Below, in pieces: positions 16,718 to 24,450 of a stretch of 64,000 bases of DNA. Both the position numbers and the translations under genes were made by a program. Numbering within the stretch: position 1 is the first letter of the stretch; each line of letters begins with the position of its first letter. Source of the DNA: DASZCR01 sp964246705 (GTDB lineage: Bacteria; Acidobacteriota; Blastocatellia; Pyrinomonadales; Pyrinomonadaceae). The notes below the pieces were generated by a model. It had not been told where the DNA came from. It did no database searches and worked only from the letters and a program-made list of their open reading frames with translations. The stretch covers positions 1 through 64,000 of the forward strand of contig CAXTRQ010000004.1 of the NCBI GenBank assembly GCA_964246705.1, written 5' to 3'.

Positions 16718-17764
16718 ATGCGCGTCAGCACACGACGAAAATCCATTCCTGTCTTTATCACGCTCGGCGCGTTGCTCGTCCTGATCGCCATCGCGCTCAA
16801 CGTGACGTGGATTCTGCTCAACTGGCAGAAGGTCGCGCTGCTGATTCTCGGCATCGTCTTTTTTATCCTCATCATCACCGGCCTTGTCCTGAACACGATT
16901 TTTCTCGTGCGCGAGATACGACGCAACGAACAGCACGACGCCTTTATCAACTCCGTCACGCACGAGTTGAAGACGCCGATTGCTTCCATCCGTCTCTATC
17001 TCGAAACTTTGAAGTCGCGCGAGGTTGACGAATCGAGGCGGCGAGAGTTTTACGACGTGATGCTCGCCGATAGCGACCGTCTCCTGCATACGGTCGAACA
17101 GGTTTTGCGCGCCGGTCGCACAGGCCATCGCCGCCGCCGCATTGACACTTTTCCCATTGATATCTCCGCGCTCGTCCGCGAATGTCTCGACCTCACGCGC
17201 ACCAGATACAATCTGGATGCGTCGTCCTTGCGTTACACGGAAACCTTCGATGCAGATGCAGGCCGCGCCATCGTGCGTGGCGACGCGGAGGAACTGCGCG
17301 CCGCCGTCTCGAACCTGCTCGACAACGCCATCAAGTATTCGCCTGAGCGCATCGAGATTTCGGTCGAAGTGTCTCTGCCTGATGAGAAGAGCGTAGTCGT
17401 GCGCGTCAGCGACAAAGGCATCGGCATTCCGCGCGGGCAGATTAAACGCATCTTTAATCGCTTTTACCGTGCGCCGGGACGCGTCGTGGCGCGCGTCAAA
17501 GGCACAGGACTCGGACTCTTCATCGTGAGTTCGGTCATCAGTAAGCACGGCGGGCGCGTCTTCGCCGAATCGGAAGGCGCAGGACACGGCAGCACTTTCA
17601 CAATTCAACTTCCGCGCGCCGAAGAGGCAATCGCTAAAAGGCTGAGAAGCGAATTTGGCGAGATGCAAGAGGCGAACATCGCCGCGGCGAGCACCGGCAA
17701 ATTGAATGGCGCAGCAATGGAAGCGCCGGAGGAAGGGGCGGAGTTGGAGATGAAAGACAGATGA
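16718..17764 (+). CDS. Membrane sensor histidine kinase
   Basis: 348 aa. Two N-terminal transmembrane helices (about 12-33 and 40-64) enclose almost no periplasmic loop, so any signal is probably sensed in the membrane or through a partner. HisKA domain with H82 in SVTHELKTPIAS. HATPase_c domain with N box NLLDNAIKYS, G1 DKGIGIP, F box FNRFYR and G2 GTGLGLFIV. The C-terminal tail of about 40 residues is not catalytic. It overlaps the response regulator gene by 4 bp (ATGA), so the pair is translated together. No Shine-Dalgarno sequence; possibly leaderless. Confidence 0.93.
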   Translation: MRVSTRRKSIPVFITLGALLVLIAIALNVTWILLNWQKVALLILGIVFFILIITGLVLNTIFLVREIRRNEQHDAFINSVTHELKTPIASIRLYLETLKSREVDESRRREFYDVMLADSDRLLHTVEQVLRAGRTGHRRRRIDTFPIDISALVRECLDLTRTRYNLDASSLRYTETFDADAGRAIVRGDAEELRAAVSNLLDNAIKYSPERIEISVEVSLPDEKSVVVRVSDKGIGIPRGQIKRIFNRFYRAPGRVVARVKGTGLGLFIVSSVISKHGGRVFAESEGAGHGSTFTIQLPRAEEAIAKRLRSEFGEMQEANIAAASTGKLNGAAMEAPEEGAELEMKDR

Positions 17765-18573
17765 GCACGCGCGTCCTTGTAGTTGAAGACGAAAAGCATC
17801 TCGCAGACGGACTACGCTTCAATCTCGAAGCCGAAGGTTACGAGGTCGAGACGGTCGGCGACGGCGAAGCGGCGCTCGCGCTGTTGCTCGATGAAGCACG
17901 GAGTTTCGACGTGGTCGTGCTCGACGTGATGCTGCCCGGCCTCGATGGCTTCGAGGTCGCGTCGCGCTTGCGGCAGTCCGGGCAGTTCGTCCCTCTCCTG
18001 ATGCTGACGGCGCGCGGTCGCCCGGAGGACGTTTTGCGCGGCTTCGAGTCAGGCGCGGACGATTACCTGCCAAAGCCCTTCGAGCTTGCCATCCTCATCG
18101 CCAGACTCGGTGGACTACTCAGGCGGCGCGAATGGCAGAGCCGCGATCATGAAGTTTCTTCCGTGCGAAATGAGAGTGCGAGGGCTGCCAACGCCGGAGC
18201 GGAGACCAACGTTGACGGGCGCGGCAGTTCTGCCGGAAATCTCGCCGACGACCTTTTCGTTTTTGAGGGAAAGACGATTGATTTCGACGCGCTCGAATTG
18301 CGCGTCGGCGAGCGCACGGTGCGCCTGACGTTGATGGAAGCCGAGTTGCTACGCTATCTCGTCCGCCATGCGGGACGCGCCGTCTCGCGCCGCAGCGTGC
18401 TCGAAGAGGTCTGGGGCTTGCACGAAGACACGGACACGCGCGCCATTGATAACTTCATCGTGCGCCTTCGCAAATACATCGAAGACGAACCCGCGAAGCC
18501 GCGCCATCTGCTCACCGTCCGAGGCGTCGGCTACCGCTTCATCCCGCAGCCCGCAGCCTCAACCGAAAGCTAA
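17761..18573 (+). CDS. OmpR/PhoB-family response regulator
   Basis: 270 aa. The receiver domain (1-120) has phosphoacceptor D55 in VVVLDVMLPG, acidic pocket E9/D10, Thr in LLMLTARG and Lys in DDYLPKPF. A long linker of about 50 residues (121-170), unusual for OmpR proteins, is rich in S/A/N/G. The winged-helix DNA-binding domain (about 172-262) contains LTLMEAELLRYLVRHAGRAVSRR and NFIVRLRKYIEDEPAKPRHL. It is the partner of the overlapping kinase. Target genes are unknown. Confidence 0.94.
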   Translation: MSTRVLVVEDEKHLADGLRFNLEAEGYEVETVGDGEAALALLLDEARSFDVVVLDVMLPGLDGFEVASRLRQSGQFVPLLMLTARGRPEDVLRGFESGADDYLPKPFELAILIARLGGLLRRREWQSRDHEVSSVRNESARAANAGAETNVDGRGSSAGNLADDLFVFEGKTIDFDALELRVGERTVRLTLMEAELLRYLVRHAGRAVSRRSVLEEVWGLHEDTDTRAIDNFIVRLRKYIEDEPAKPRHLLTVRGVGYRFIPQPAASTES

Positions 18574-18639
18574 AGAATTTACCAACGCAGAGCTTAGAGA
18601 TTTAAGATTTGAAATCCTGAATCACTCAACTTTTTGTTT

Positions 18640-18782
<143 letters not shown>

Positions 18783-18789
18783 AACGACG

Positions 18790-19113
18790 CTAAGGCTTTC
18801 CTTTAACCGAGCCGCTAATCTTCTTGCGCGTCGTCTCGCCCGTGTGCAGGACGGGGATGCCTTCGTCGAGTTCGGCGTGCGGGCGCGGAATAACATGCGT
18901 CGAGACGACCTTCCCGACGCGCGAGGCCGCCGCCGCTCCGGCATCCACAGCGCTTTTGACCGCCGCGACATCGCCGCGCACAATCGCCGTCACCAGCCCG
19001 GCGTCAATCCGCTCGTAGCCGACCAGCGTCACGTTGGCGGCCTTAACCATCGCGTCCGCCGCCTCGATCATCGCCACCAGTCCCATACATTCGACCATCC
19101 CGAGTGCTTCCAT
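18790..19113 (-). CDS. BMC-H hexameric shell protein
   Basis: 107 aa, single Pfam00936-type BMC domain. It begins MEALGMVECMGLVAMIEAADAM, contains VKAANVTLVGYERIDAGLVTAIVRGDVAAV and ends the domain with VGKVVSTHVIPRPHAEL. A short C-terminal tail (about 20 residues) is basic. The start at 19113 is supported by GAGAGG about 9 nt upstream. It forms hexameric tiles with a central pore in a microcompartment shell. It is the last gene of the minus-strand BMC cluster and a paralogue of the shell gene at 24443-24844. Confidence 0.95.
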   Translation of the reverse strand: MEALGMVECMGLVAMIEAADAMVKAANVTLVGYERIDAGLVTAIVRGDVAAVKSAVDAGAAAASRVGKVVSTHVIPRPHAELDEGIPVLHTGETTRKKISGSVKGKP

Positions 19114-19163
19114 AAATTTTTGCCTCTCGATATAAATTGACGGCTCTCTCAATGTCCTTCCAG

Positions 19164-20531
19164 CTAGTTCCGCAGCGAGTGAATCGGCGCGGGGATACGC
19201 CCGCCGCGACGGATGAAGTCGGCGCAAGAGATTTCGCTGACGGGCATGATGGGCGCGCTCCCTAAGAGTCCGCCGAACTCGACCATCTCGCCGACTTTTC
19301 CACCGGGCACGGGGATGATCCGCACGGCGGTCGTCTTGTGATTCATGACGCCTATCGCCATCTCGTCGGCAATGATGGCGGCAATCGTCTCGGCGGAAGT
19401 CGAGCCGGGGACGGCGACCATATCAATGCCGACCGAGCAGACGCTCGTCCACGCTTCCAACTTTTCGAGAGTCAGCGCGCCTGTGCGCGCCGCCTCGATC
19501 ATCGCCGCGTCTTCCGAGACGGGGATAAACGCTCCGCTCATCCCGCCGACCGAACTCGAAGCCATCGCGCCGCCCTTCTTCACGGCATCCGTGAGCAGCG
19601 CGAGCGCGGCGGTCGTCCCATGTGTGCCCGCGCGCTCGAAGCCGAACGCCTCGATAATCTCGGCGACTGAATCGCCGGGTACGGGCGTCGGCGCGAGCGA
19701 GAGGTCAATGATGCCGAATTGCAGGCCGAGCCGCCGAGCCGCCTCCCTCCCGACTAACTCTCCTGCGCGTGTCAGTTTAAAGGAAAGCTTCTTAATCAAT
19801 TCAGCCATCTCATGTAGAGGTAAATCTTTCGGCGCATGACGCAGCGCGTGGTTGACGACGCCGGGGCCTGAGACGCCGACATTCAAGATGGCCTCGCCTT
19901 CGCCCGTGCCGTGAAACGCACCCGCCATAAACGGATTGTCTTCGACCGCGTTGGCGAAACAGACGAACTTCGCGCAGGCCAGTCCGCTTTTATCACGCGA
20001 CCTCTCAGCCGCGTCCTTAATCATATGACCGACCCGCGCGACCGCATCCATGTTGATTCCGGCGCGCGTTGTGGCGACGTTAACCGACGAGCAGAGCCGC
20101 CCGGTCGTCGAGAGGGCTTCGGGGATGGAATCGAGAAATAAACTTTCAGCGTCGGTCACACCCTTATGAACGAGCGCCGAGTAACCGCCGACGAAATCTA
20201 CTCCGACCTGCGCGGCTGCTTCGTCAATAGCGTGCGCGAGCATGAGGAAATCGCGCGCCGAACGGACGCGTCCCGCGATCTGCGAGACGGGCGTAATCGA
20301 GATTCTCTTGTTAGCGATACGCAGGCCGATCTCGTCGCCGATTTCGTTGACCGTTGCGACCAGACGCGCGGCTGTCCGCTCCATTTTTTCGCGCACCGCA
20401 TCGGCGGTCGCTTCAATGGTCGCGCGCGTGCAGTCTCGCAAGGAGAGACCGAGCGTCACGGTACGCACGTCCAAGTGCTCCATCTCCGTCATGCGTACGG
20501 TCTGCAAGATTTCAGCCTGACTGTATTCCAT
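19164..20531 (-). CDS. UPF0210 (DUF711, PFL-fold) protein
   Basis: 455 aa, full length for UPF0210. Strong family hallmarks: LDVRTVTLGLSLRDC near the start, FANAVEDNPFMAGAFHGTGEGE, VGVSGPGVVNHAL, LSLAPTPVPGDSVAEI, GTHGTTAALALLTDAVKKGG, SVGGMSGAFIPVSEDAAMIEAA and a C-terminus with RGGRIPAPIHSLRN. Members share the ten-stranded barrel fold of pyruvate formate-lyase, but no activity is established. In other bacteria it is encoded next to UPF0237 ACT proteins, as here two genes upstream. Its place inside a BMC cluster is notable. I see no obvious encapsulation helix at either end. Confidence 0.93.
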   Translation of the reverse strand: MEYSQAEILQTVRMTEMEHLDVRTVTLGLSLRDCTRATIEATADAVREKMERTAARLVATVNEIGDEIGLRIANKRISITPVSQIAGRVRSARDFLMLAHAIDEAAAQVGVDFVGGYSALVHKGVTDAESLFLDSIPEALSTTGRLCSSVNVATTRAGINMDAVARVGHMIKDAAERSRDKSGLACAKFVCFANAVEDNPFMAGAFHGTGEGEAILNVGVSGPGVVNHALRHAPKDLPLHEMAELIKKLSFKLTRAGELVGREAARRLGLQFGIIDLSLAPTPVPGDSVAEIIEAFGFERAGTHGTTAALALLTDAVKKGGAMASSSVGGMSGAFIPVSEDAAMIEAARTGALTLEKLEAWTSVCSVGIDMVAVPGSTSAETIAAIIADEMAIGVMNHKTTAVRIIPVPGGKVGEMVEFGGLLGSAPIMPVSEISCADFIRRGGRIPAPIHSLRN

Positions 20532-20554
20532 AGAAAAAGTTTTGCCCGCCGTGG

Positions 20555-21178
20555 CTATTTGAGAAAGCTGCTGATGAAAAGAAACAGGATAAAAAGCAGA
20601 AAGAGCGCGACGGCGATTAACAGAAAGCGTAGGCCGGAATCTTCCGGGGCGTCCTCCATGACGACAATCGAAGCCTCTCGCATCTTTTCGACGCGTGGGC
20701 GCAAATTCTCTTGCACCCTCGTCGCCGGTCGTCTCCTTGCGCCCGTCTCAGGTTCATTTGAATCAGCGCCCGTCTCATTCACGTTCGGCGTCGTGTTCTC
20801 GCGCGTCGTCTTGAGCGCAACGGTGGAAGCGGCTTGCTCGCTTCTCTGTTCGACGTTAACCGCAGACGACGGCGTTTCGCGTTCGGCTGAAGCTTCGCCA
20901 CTGCTTTGAAGATTTCCGCTCAAGTTTTCCTCTTCGACAGGCACGCGCACGCTCTCTTCCCAGTGCTGCCAGTGCTCCGTCAAAAGTTCGACGTTAGGCG
21001 CGGCCTCCGCTTCAACGTCGCCCCCGTGCACGCCGGACTGCTCTATGCCCTCCGCCTCGTTTCTCAAAGCTCCGCCATCGCCCTTCCCAATCAATCCGCC
21101 GCACTGCTGACAAAAACGCGCCCCGGCACGCACCGCCGCACCGCACGCTAAACACCGACGTGAGATTTCAGGAATCAT
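20555..21178 (-). CDS. Zinc-ribbon, tail-anchored membrane protein
   Basis: 207 aa, family not recognised beyond its zinc ribbon. The N-terminus has two CxxC knuckles (CLACGAAVRAGARFCQQCG), a disordered acidic middle (E/S/N/T-rich), then a basic segment and one C-terminal transmembrane helix (FLLIAVALFLLFILFLFIS) ending in FLK. The start at 21178 directly precedes MIPEISRR. It lies between the UPF0210 and ACT genes on the same strand. It might tether something to the membrane, but its link to the microcompartment is only positional. Confidence 0.75.
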   Translation of the reverse strand: MIPEISRRCLACGAAVRAGARFCQQCGGLIGKGDGGALRNEAEGIEQSGVHGGDVEAEAAPNVELLTEHWQHWEESVRVPVEEENLSGNLQSSGEASAERETPSSAVNVEQRSEQAASTVALKTTRENTTPNVNETGADSNEPETGARRRPATRVQENLRPRVEKMREASIVVMEDAPEDSGLRFLLIAVALFLLFILFLFISSFLK

Positions 21179-21183
21179 AAAAC

Positions 21184-21303
21184 AGTGATAAGTGACGAGT
21201 GACGAGCAAACCCGAATACAGTTTTCAGTAATGAATAAAGAGTGCTGAGAGCCAAGCTGTTTTTCTTCAACTCTTAACTCTTCACTTGTCACTCGTCACT
21301 GCT
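21184..21303. repeat. Heptad-unit palindrome in BMC operon
   Basis: The left arm is AGTGATA, AGTGACG, AGTGACG. The right arm is CAACTCT, TAACTCT, TCACTTG, TCACTCG, TCACT. The apical part contains GCCAAGCTGTTTTTCTT. It fills the spacer between the ACT and zinc-ribbon genes. Confidence 0.8.
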
Positions 21304-21304
21304 T

Positions 21305-21793
21305 TTAAATTCTGTGCATGGCGTTAAAGAGGTCTTCGCGTTGGGCGTAGATGCGGACACCGAGGCGCTCGCCTTCTTTGCGGAAACATTCTTTGAGTTC
21401 CGCCGCCGAGTTTGCCGCCCGCTCTGTGTTGGCGATAATGACCATCGCGAACTTGCCCTGCACGACCGTCTGGTTGATGTCAATAATGCTGCAACCCGCT
21501 TCGGCCAAAATCTGCGAGACGGCGGCGACGATGCCCGGATGATCAACGCCGAACACAGAGATCACGAGTCGGTCGGCAGAGCCTTCGGCACGCGCCCCTG
21601 CTTCGCGCACCGTCTCCGCGCCGTCGCCACCGCGCGCCCCTTCGCGTCGCACTGTGCCGCTCGCTTCGACCACAGGTTCGACGGCGCGGTAGATGTCCGT
21701 CACTAGATTCTCCACCGTCCGCTCGTCCGCCGACGCGCCCAGACGCCCATAGACGGCGCGCGTGATGCGATAGATCAACTCTTCGTTTGCCAT
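21305..21793 (-). CDS. UPF0237-type ACT-domain protein with N-terminal extension
   Basis: 162 aa. The C-terminal 90 residues form an ACT domain of the UPF0237 kind: RLVISVFGVDHPGIVAAVSQ, SIIDINQTVVQGKFAMVIIA and VRIYAQREDLFNAMHRI. UPF0237 proteins are usually only about 90 aa. Here about 70 extra residues precede it, starting with an amphipathic helix (EELIYRITRAVYGRL) very like BMC encapsulation peptides, then a G/R/E-rich linker. This suggests a cargo or shell-associated regulator that binds a small ligand, possibly with the UPF0210 protein. The start at 21793 (MANEEL) is chosen over an upstream in-frame codon lying in the repeat. Confidence 0.88.
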   Translation of the reverse strand: MANEELIYRITRAVYGRLGASADERTVENLVTDIYRAVEPVVEASGTVRREGARGGDGAETVREAGARAEGSADRLVISVFGVDHPGIVAAVSQILAEAGCSIIDINQTVVQGKFAMVIIANTERAANSAAELKECFRKEGERLGVRIYAQREDLFNAMHRI

Positions 21794-21795
21794 AG

Positions 21796-21902
21796 CTAAA
21801 GAAGGTAAAAATAAAAAGGCAAAAGTGAAAACCAAAATCTCTCTAGACGCCGATTGAATTTTGCCTTTTTACTTTTACCTTTTTACTTCTACCTTCCTCC
21901 AT
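21796..21902. repeat. Heptad-unit palindrome overlapping the 3' end of the EutN gene
   Basis: The left arm is GAAGGTA, AAAATAA, AAAGGCA, AAAGTGA. The right arm is TTTTGCC, TTTTTAC, TTTTACC, TTTTTAC, TTCTACC, TTCCTCC. The right arm includes the EutN stop codon and last codons. Confidence 0.8.
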
Positions 21903-22221
21903 TGTTCTGCCCGCGCAGTTCGCGCGCCGCTTCGCGCAGTTCTTCCGATTCAGCGTCATGCACGTCCACGCGGTCAACGATGCCGACGACGGCTGCTTCG
22001 ATTGACATCTCCTGATCGCCGATAGCCGAACGCGCCGCCTTGCCGTAGGCGCACATCACGATTTCGCCGACGCCTGCGCCAAGCCGGTCAGCGACGACGA
22101 CGATGTTTTTCGTCGGCTCTTTATCGAGATCAATCGGATGCACGATGAGAAACTTGACGCCCTCCAGATCGGGCGTCTTCTTCGTTGACCAGACCATGCC
22201 GACGACTTTTCCTAGGAACAT
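21889..22221 (-). CDS. EutN/CcmL-type BMC vertex protein (BMC-P pentamer)
   Basis: 110 aa. Pfam03319 pattern: MFLGKVVGMVWSTKKTPDLEG, KFLIVHPID, VVVADRLGAGVGEIVMCAYGKAAR and EAAVVGIVDRVDV. The pentamer caps the vertices of the polyhedral shell. The tail of about 25 residues (ESEELREAARELRGQNNGGR) is longer than the core fold needs, and its last codons lie in a heptad repeat. The start at 22221 is set by alignment of MFLGKV to the family N-terminus. It is the only pentamer gene in the window, so it should serve both shell hexamers. Confidence 0.94.
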   Translation of the reverse strand: MFLGKVVGMVWSTKKTPDLEGVKFLIVHPIDLDKEPTKNIVVVADRLGAGVGEIVMCAYGKAARSAIGDQEMSIEAAVVGIVDRVDVHDAESEELREAARELRGQNNGGR

Positions 22222-22227
22222 AAAAGC

Positions 22228-22308
22228 AGTGACAAGTAACGAGCGACAAGTAACGAGTAAAAACAAGCTTTCAACTTGTCACACGCCACTTGCCACTCGT
22301 CACTGTTT
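22228..22308. repeat. Heptad-unit palindrome between aldehyde dehydrogenase and EutN genes
   Basis: The left arm is AGTGACA, AGTAACG, AGCGACA, AGTAACG. The right arm is CAACTTG, TCACACG, CCACTTG, CCACTCG, TCACTG. The short apex is AACAAGCTTTCAACTTG. Confidence 0.8.
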
Positions 22309-24318
22309 TCATCCTTTTGCAAACACTTCCGACGCCTCACCCATGTCGCGTGCGGCGGGGGTGATGATGGTGCGTGCGTTGACGTAAATCTTTTCGCCCT
22401 TCTGCATGGCGCGGCGAACGTCGTCTTCGCAGACAAAGTCCACCGTGCGATGGCCGTTTGCAGCGCCCGCCGTCTTACCGTTCGCGTCGGTCGAAGCGGT
22501 CGCCGGTTTAGCTGTCGCAGGCGGCGGCGTGGTTGGCGACGGCGCAGCCGTCGCTGTCGAGCCGTTGCCGCCAGTCGTTGCCGAGCCTGCTTGCGGGGCA
22601 GCTTTACCGTCGCTGACGCCGCTATCGGCTCGCGCGGTCGGCGCGGCCTGCGCTTGCGGAGCGGCTCCGCCGGAATGTGCGGCGCGTTGCGGTTCGAGGT
22701 CAATGTTAGTCTGTACCGGCGCGGGCGAATCGGTGACGGGCAGAGTCGCGCCGCCCTCGACGGGCATCTGACCGGCTTGGCGTCCAGACAGAAAACGGTC
22801 AACAATCTTTGCGATGTCTTCACGGCTGACCGTGCCGCCGCGCACGCTCGCCCCGATTGTCGCGCCGCCGCCGCCCGCCAACGCGGGCGCGGGTTGCAGC
22901 GGCGCAGACGAACGGTCGGCGGGTTGCTGTTGCGTTTGCTGCGCGGCGCGTGCGGCGGGGCGCTTGCTCGGCACAGGTCGCGTCTCAAAGGCGACGCGCT
23001 TGATGTCCATCAAGTGCCACGGCGAGATATTGTCCGAGGTGACGTTGCCGCCCCAAGAGCCGCAGCCGAGAGTCATCGAAGGCGGGAGTGCGGTCGAAAA
23101 GCCGATTGCGCCGTGCGTCGTCGGAGAATTGACGATGACGCGCGAGGCGGGCATCTCCGTGCCGTAGGCGCGCGCCATGTCGCGCGAGCGCGTGTGGATG
23201 CCTGCGGTGTGCCCCATGCCGCCGTAAGAGAGAACTTCAAAGCAGCGCGCCGCTCCGCGTTCTAAACCGTCCTCGACGTAGAAGGCCAGAATCGGCGACA
23301 GCTTTTCCATCGAAAGCGGATGCTCGCGCCCGACGCCCCCAACCTCGACCATCAGACAACGCGTCCCCTGCGGAACCGTGATGCCTGCCATCTGCGCGAT
23401 TACTTCGACCGACCTGCCGACGATCTTCGGGTTCAGGCTGCGCTGCGGCGTGGCGACCACCTTCGCCAAAAGATCGGCCTCCGATGCGCTCAGGAAATGG
23501 CCGCCCTGCGCTTCAAATTCCTGCCGCACCTGTTTCGCAATGTGCGAGTCGGCGACGACGGCCTGCTCTGAGGCGCAAATCGTACCGTTATCAAAAGTCT
23601 TGCCCGTCAGAATATTCTGCACGGCCAGAGCGGCGTCAGCAGTTCTTTCAACAAAGACCGGAACATTGCCCGGCCCGACGCCGAAGGCGGGCTTCCCCGA
23701 AGAATAGGCCGCACGCACCAGCCCGATGCCGCCCGTCGCTAAAATCACGGCGGTCTGCTTGTGCTTCATCAGAGTTTCCGTGCCCTCGATGGTCGCCGTC
23801 GTCATGCACGCGATGGCGTCTTCGGGCAAACCCTCTTTGACGGCGACCTCGCGCATCACGCGCGCCGTCTCGGCGATACATTTAGCGGCTGACGGGTGCG
23901 GCGACAGGACAATCGTGTTGCGCGACTTGATGGAGATAAGGACTTTGAAGATCGCGGTTGAGGTCGGATTGGTCGAAGGAATGATACCGGCGACGACGCC
24001 GCGTGGGCTGGCAATCTCCAACACGTCTTGCGATTCGTTGATGACGCCGACGGTGCGCAGAGATTTGAAGTAGTTCCACACGTCTTCCGCCGCGAAGCGG
24101 TTCTTCTCGCGCTTGTCGTCGGGGACGCCGTAGCCCGTCTCTTCGACGGCCAGCGCGCCCAGACGCGCCGCCTCGCGCAAAGCGGCCCCGGCCATCGCCG
24201 CGCAGATGCGGTCAATCTTCTGCTGGTCGAAACGCGCCAACGCAGTCTGCGCGCGATGCGCCGCCTCAACCATATCGCGCGCCTGCTGCACCGACACCAA
24301 ATCTTTATCAACCGCCAT
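22309..24318 (-). CDS. BMC-type CoA-acylating aldehyde dehydrogenase with long C-terminal tail
   Basis: 669 aa. Residues 1-450 match EutE/PduP enzymes that turn an aldehyde into acyl-CoA with NAD: catalytic C248 in NGTICASEQAVV, IIPSTNPTSTAIFK, GVGPGNVPVFVE and GCGSWGGNVTSDN. Family members end near 460-490 aa; here about 200 more follow. A P/A/Q/G linker surrounds a short helix (VSREDIAKIVDRFL, about 497-510) like BMC encapsulation peptides. A final 45-residue module (626-669) contains VCEDDVRRAMQKGEKIYV and IITPAARDMGEA, resembling the TPAARD segment of some other BMC proteins. The start at 24318 has GGAGG 5 nt upstream. Core metabolosome enzyme; the aldehyde substrate is unknown. Confidence 0.94.
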   Translation of the reverse strand: MAVDKDLVSVQQARDMVEAAHRAQTALARFDQQKIDRICAAMAGAALREAARLGALAVEETGYGVPDDKREKNRFAAEDVWNYFKSLRTVGVINESQDVLEIASPRGVVAGIIPSTNPTSTAIFKVLISIKSRNTIVLSPHPSAAKCIAETARVMREVAVKEGLPEDAIACMTTATIEGTETLMKHKQTAVILATGGIGLVRAAYSSGKPAFGVGPGNVPVFVERTADAALAVQNILTGKTFDNGTICASEQAVVADSHIAKQVRQEFEAQGGHFLSASEADLLAKVVATPQRSLNPKIVGRSVEVIAQMAGITVPQGTRCLMVEVGGVGREHPLSMEKLSPILAFYVEDGLERGAARCFEVLSYGGMGHTAGIHTRSRDMARAYGTEMPASRVIVNSPTTHGAIGFSTALPPSMTLGCGSWGGNVTSDNISPWHLMDIKRVAFETRPVPSKRPAARAAQQTQQQPADRSSAPLQPAPALAGGGGATIGASVRGGTVSREDIAKIVDRFLSGRQAGQMPVEGGATLPVTDSPAPVQTNIDLEPQRAAHSGGAAPQAQAAPTARADSGVSDGKAAPQAGSATTGGNGSTATAAPSPTTPPPATAKPATASTDANGKTAGAANGHRTVDFVCEDDVRRAMQKGEKIYVNARTIITPAARDMGEASEVFAKG

Positions 24319-24334
24319 AACAGCCTCCAAAAAC

Positions 24335-24450
24335 AGCGACGAGTGACCAGTGACGAGTGACGAGCAAAACCGAAAACGGTGACTGGTAGCGAATCTCGGA
24401 TGATGAGAGCGAAGCTGTCTTTAACTTGTCACTTGTCACTCGTCACTTCG
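24335..24450. repeat. Heptad-unit palindrome between BMC-H and aldehyde dehydrogenase genes
   Basis: The left arm is AGCGACG, AGTGACC, AGTGACG, AGTGACG. The right arm is AACTTGT, CACTTGT, CACTCGT, CACTTCG. The apical side contains GCGAAGCTGTCTTTAAC. The right arm includes the stop codon of the BMC-H gene. Confidence 0.8.

Noticed and set aside
16622..17668. 348-codon ORF on the minus strand
   Set aside because: Antisense to a clear histidine kinase and including the palindromic repeat; no protein features.
22276..23265. 329-codon ORF on the plus strand
   Set aside because: Shadow opposite the low-complexity tail of the BMC aldehyde dehydrogenase; Arg/Ala/Gly composition only.
21184..24450. 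CRISPR-like array in the BMC operon
   Set aside because: Units are degenerate 7-mers without spacers, arranged as palindromes; no cas genes.
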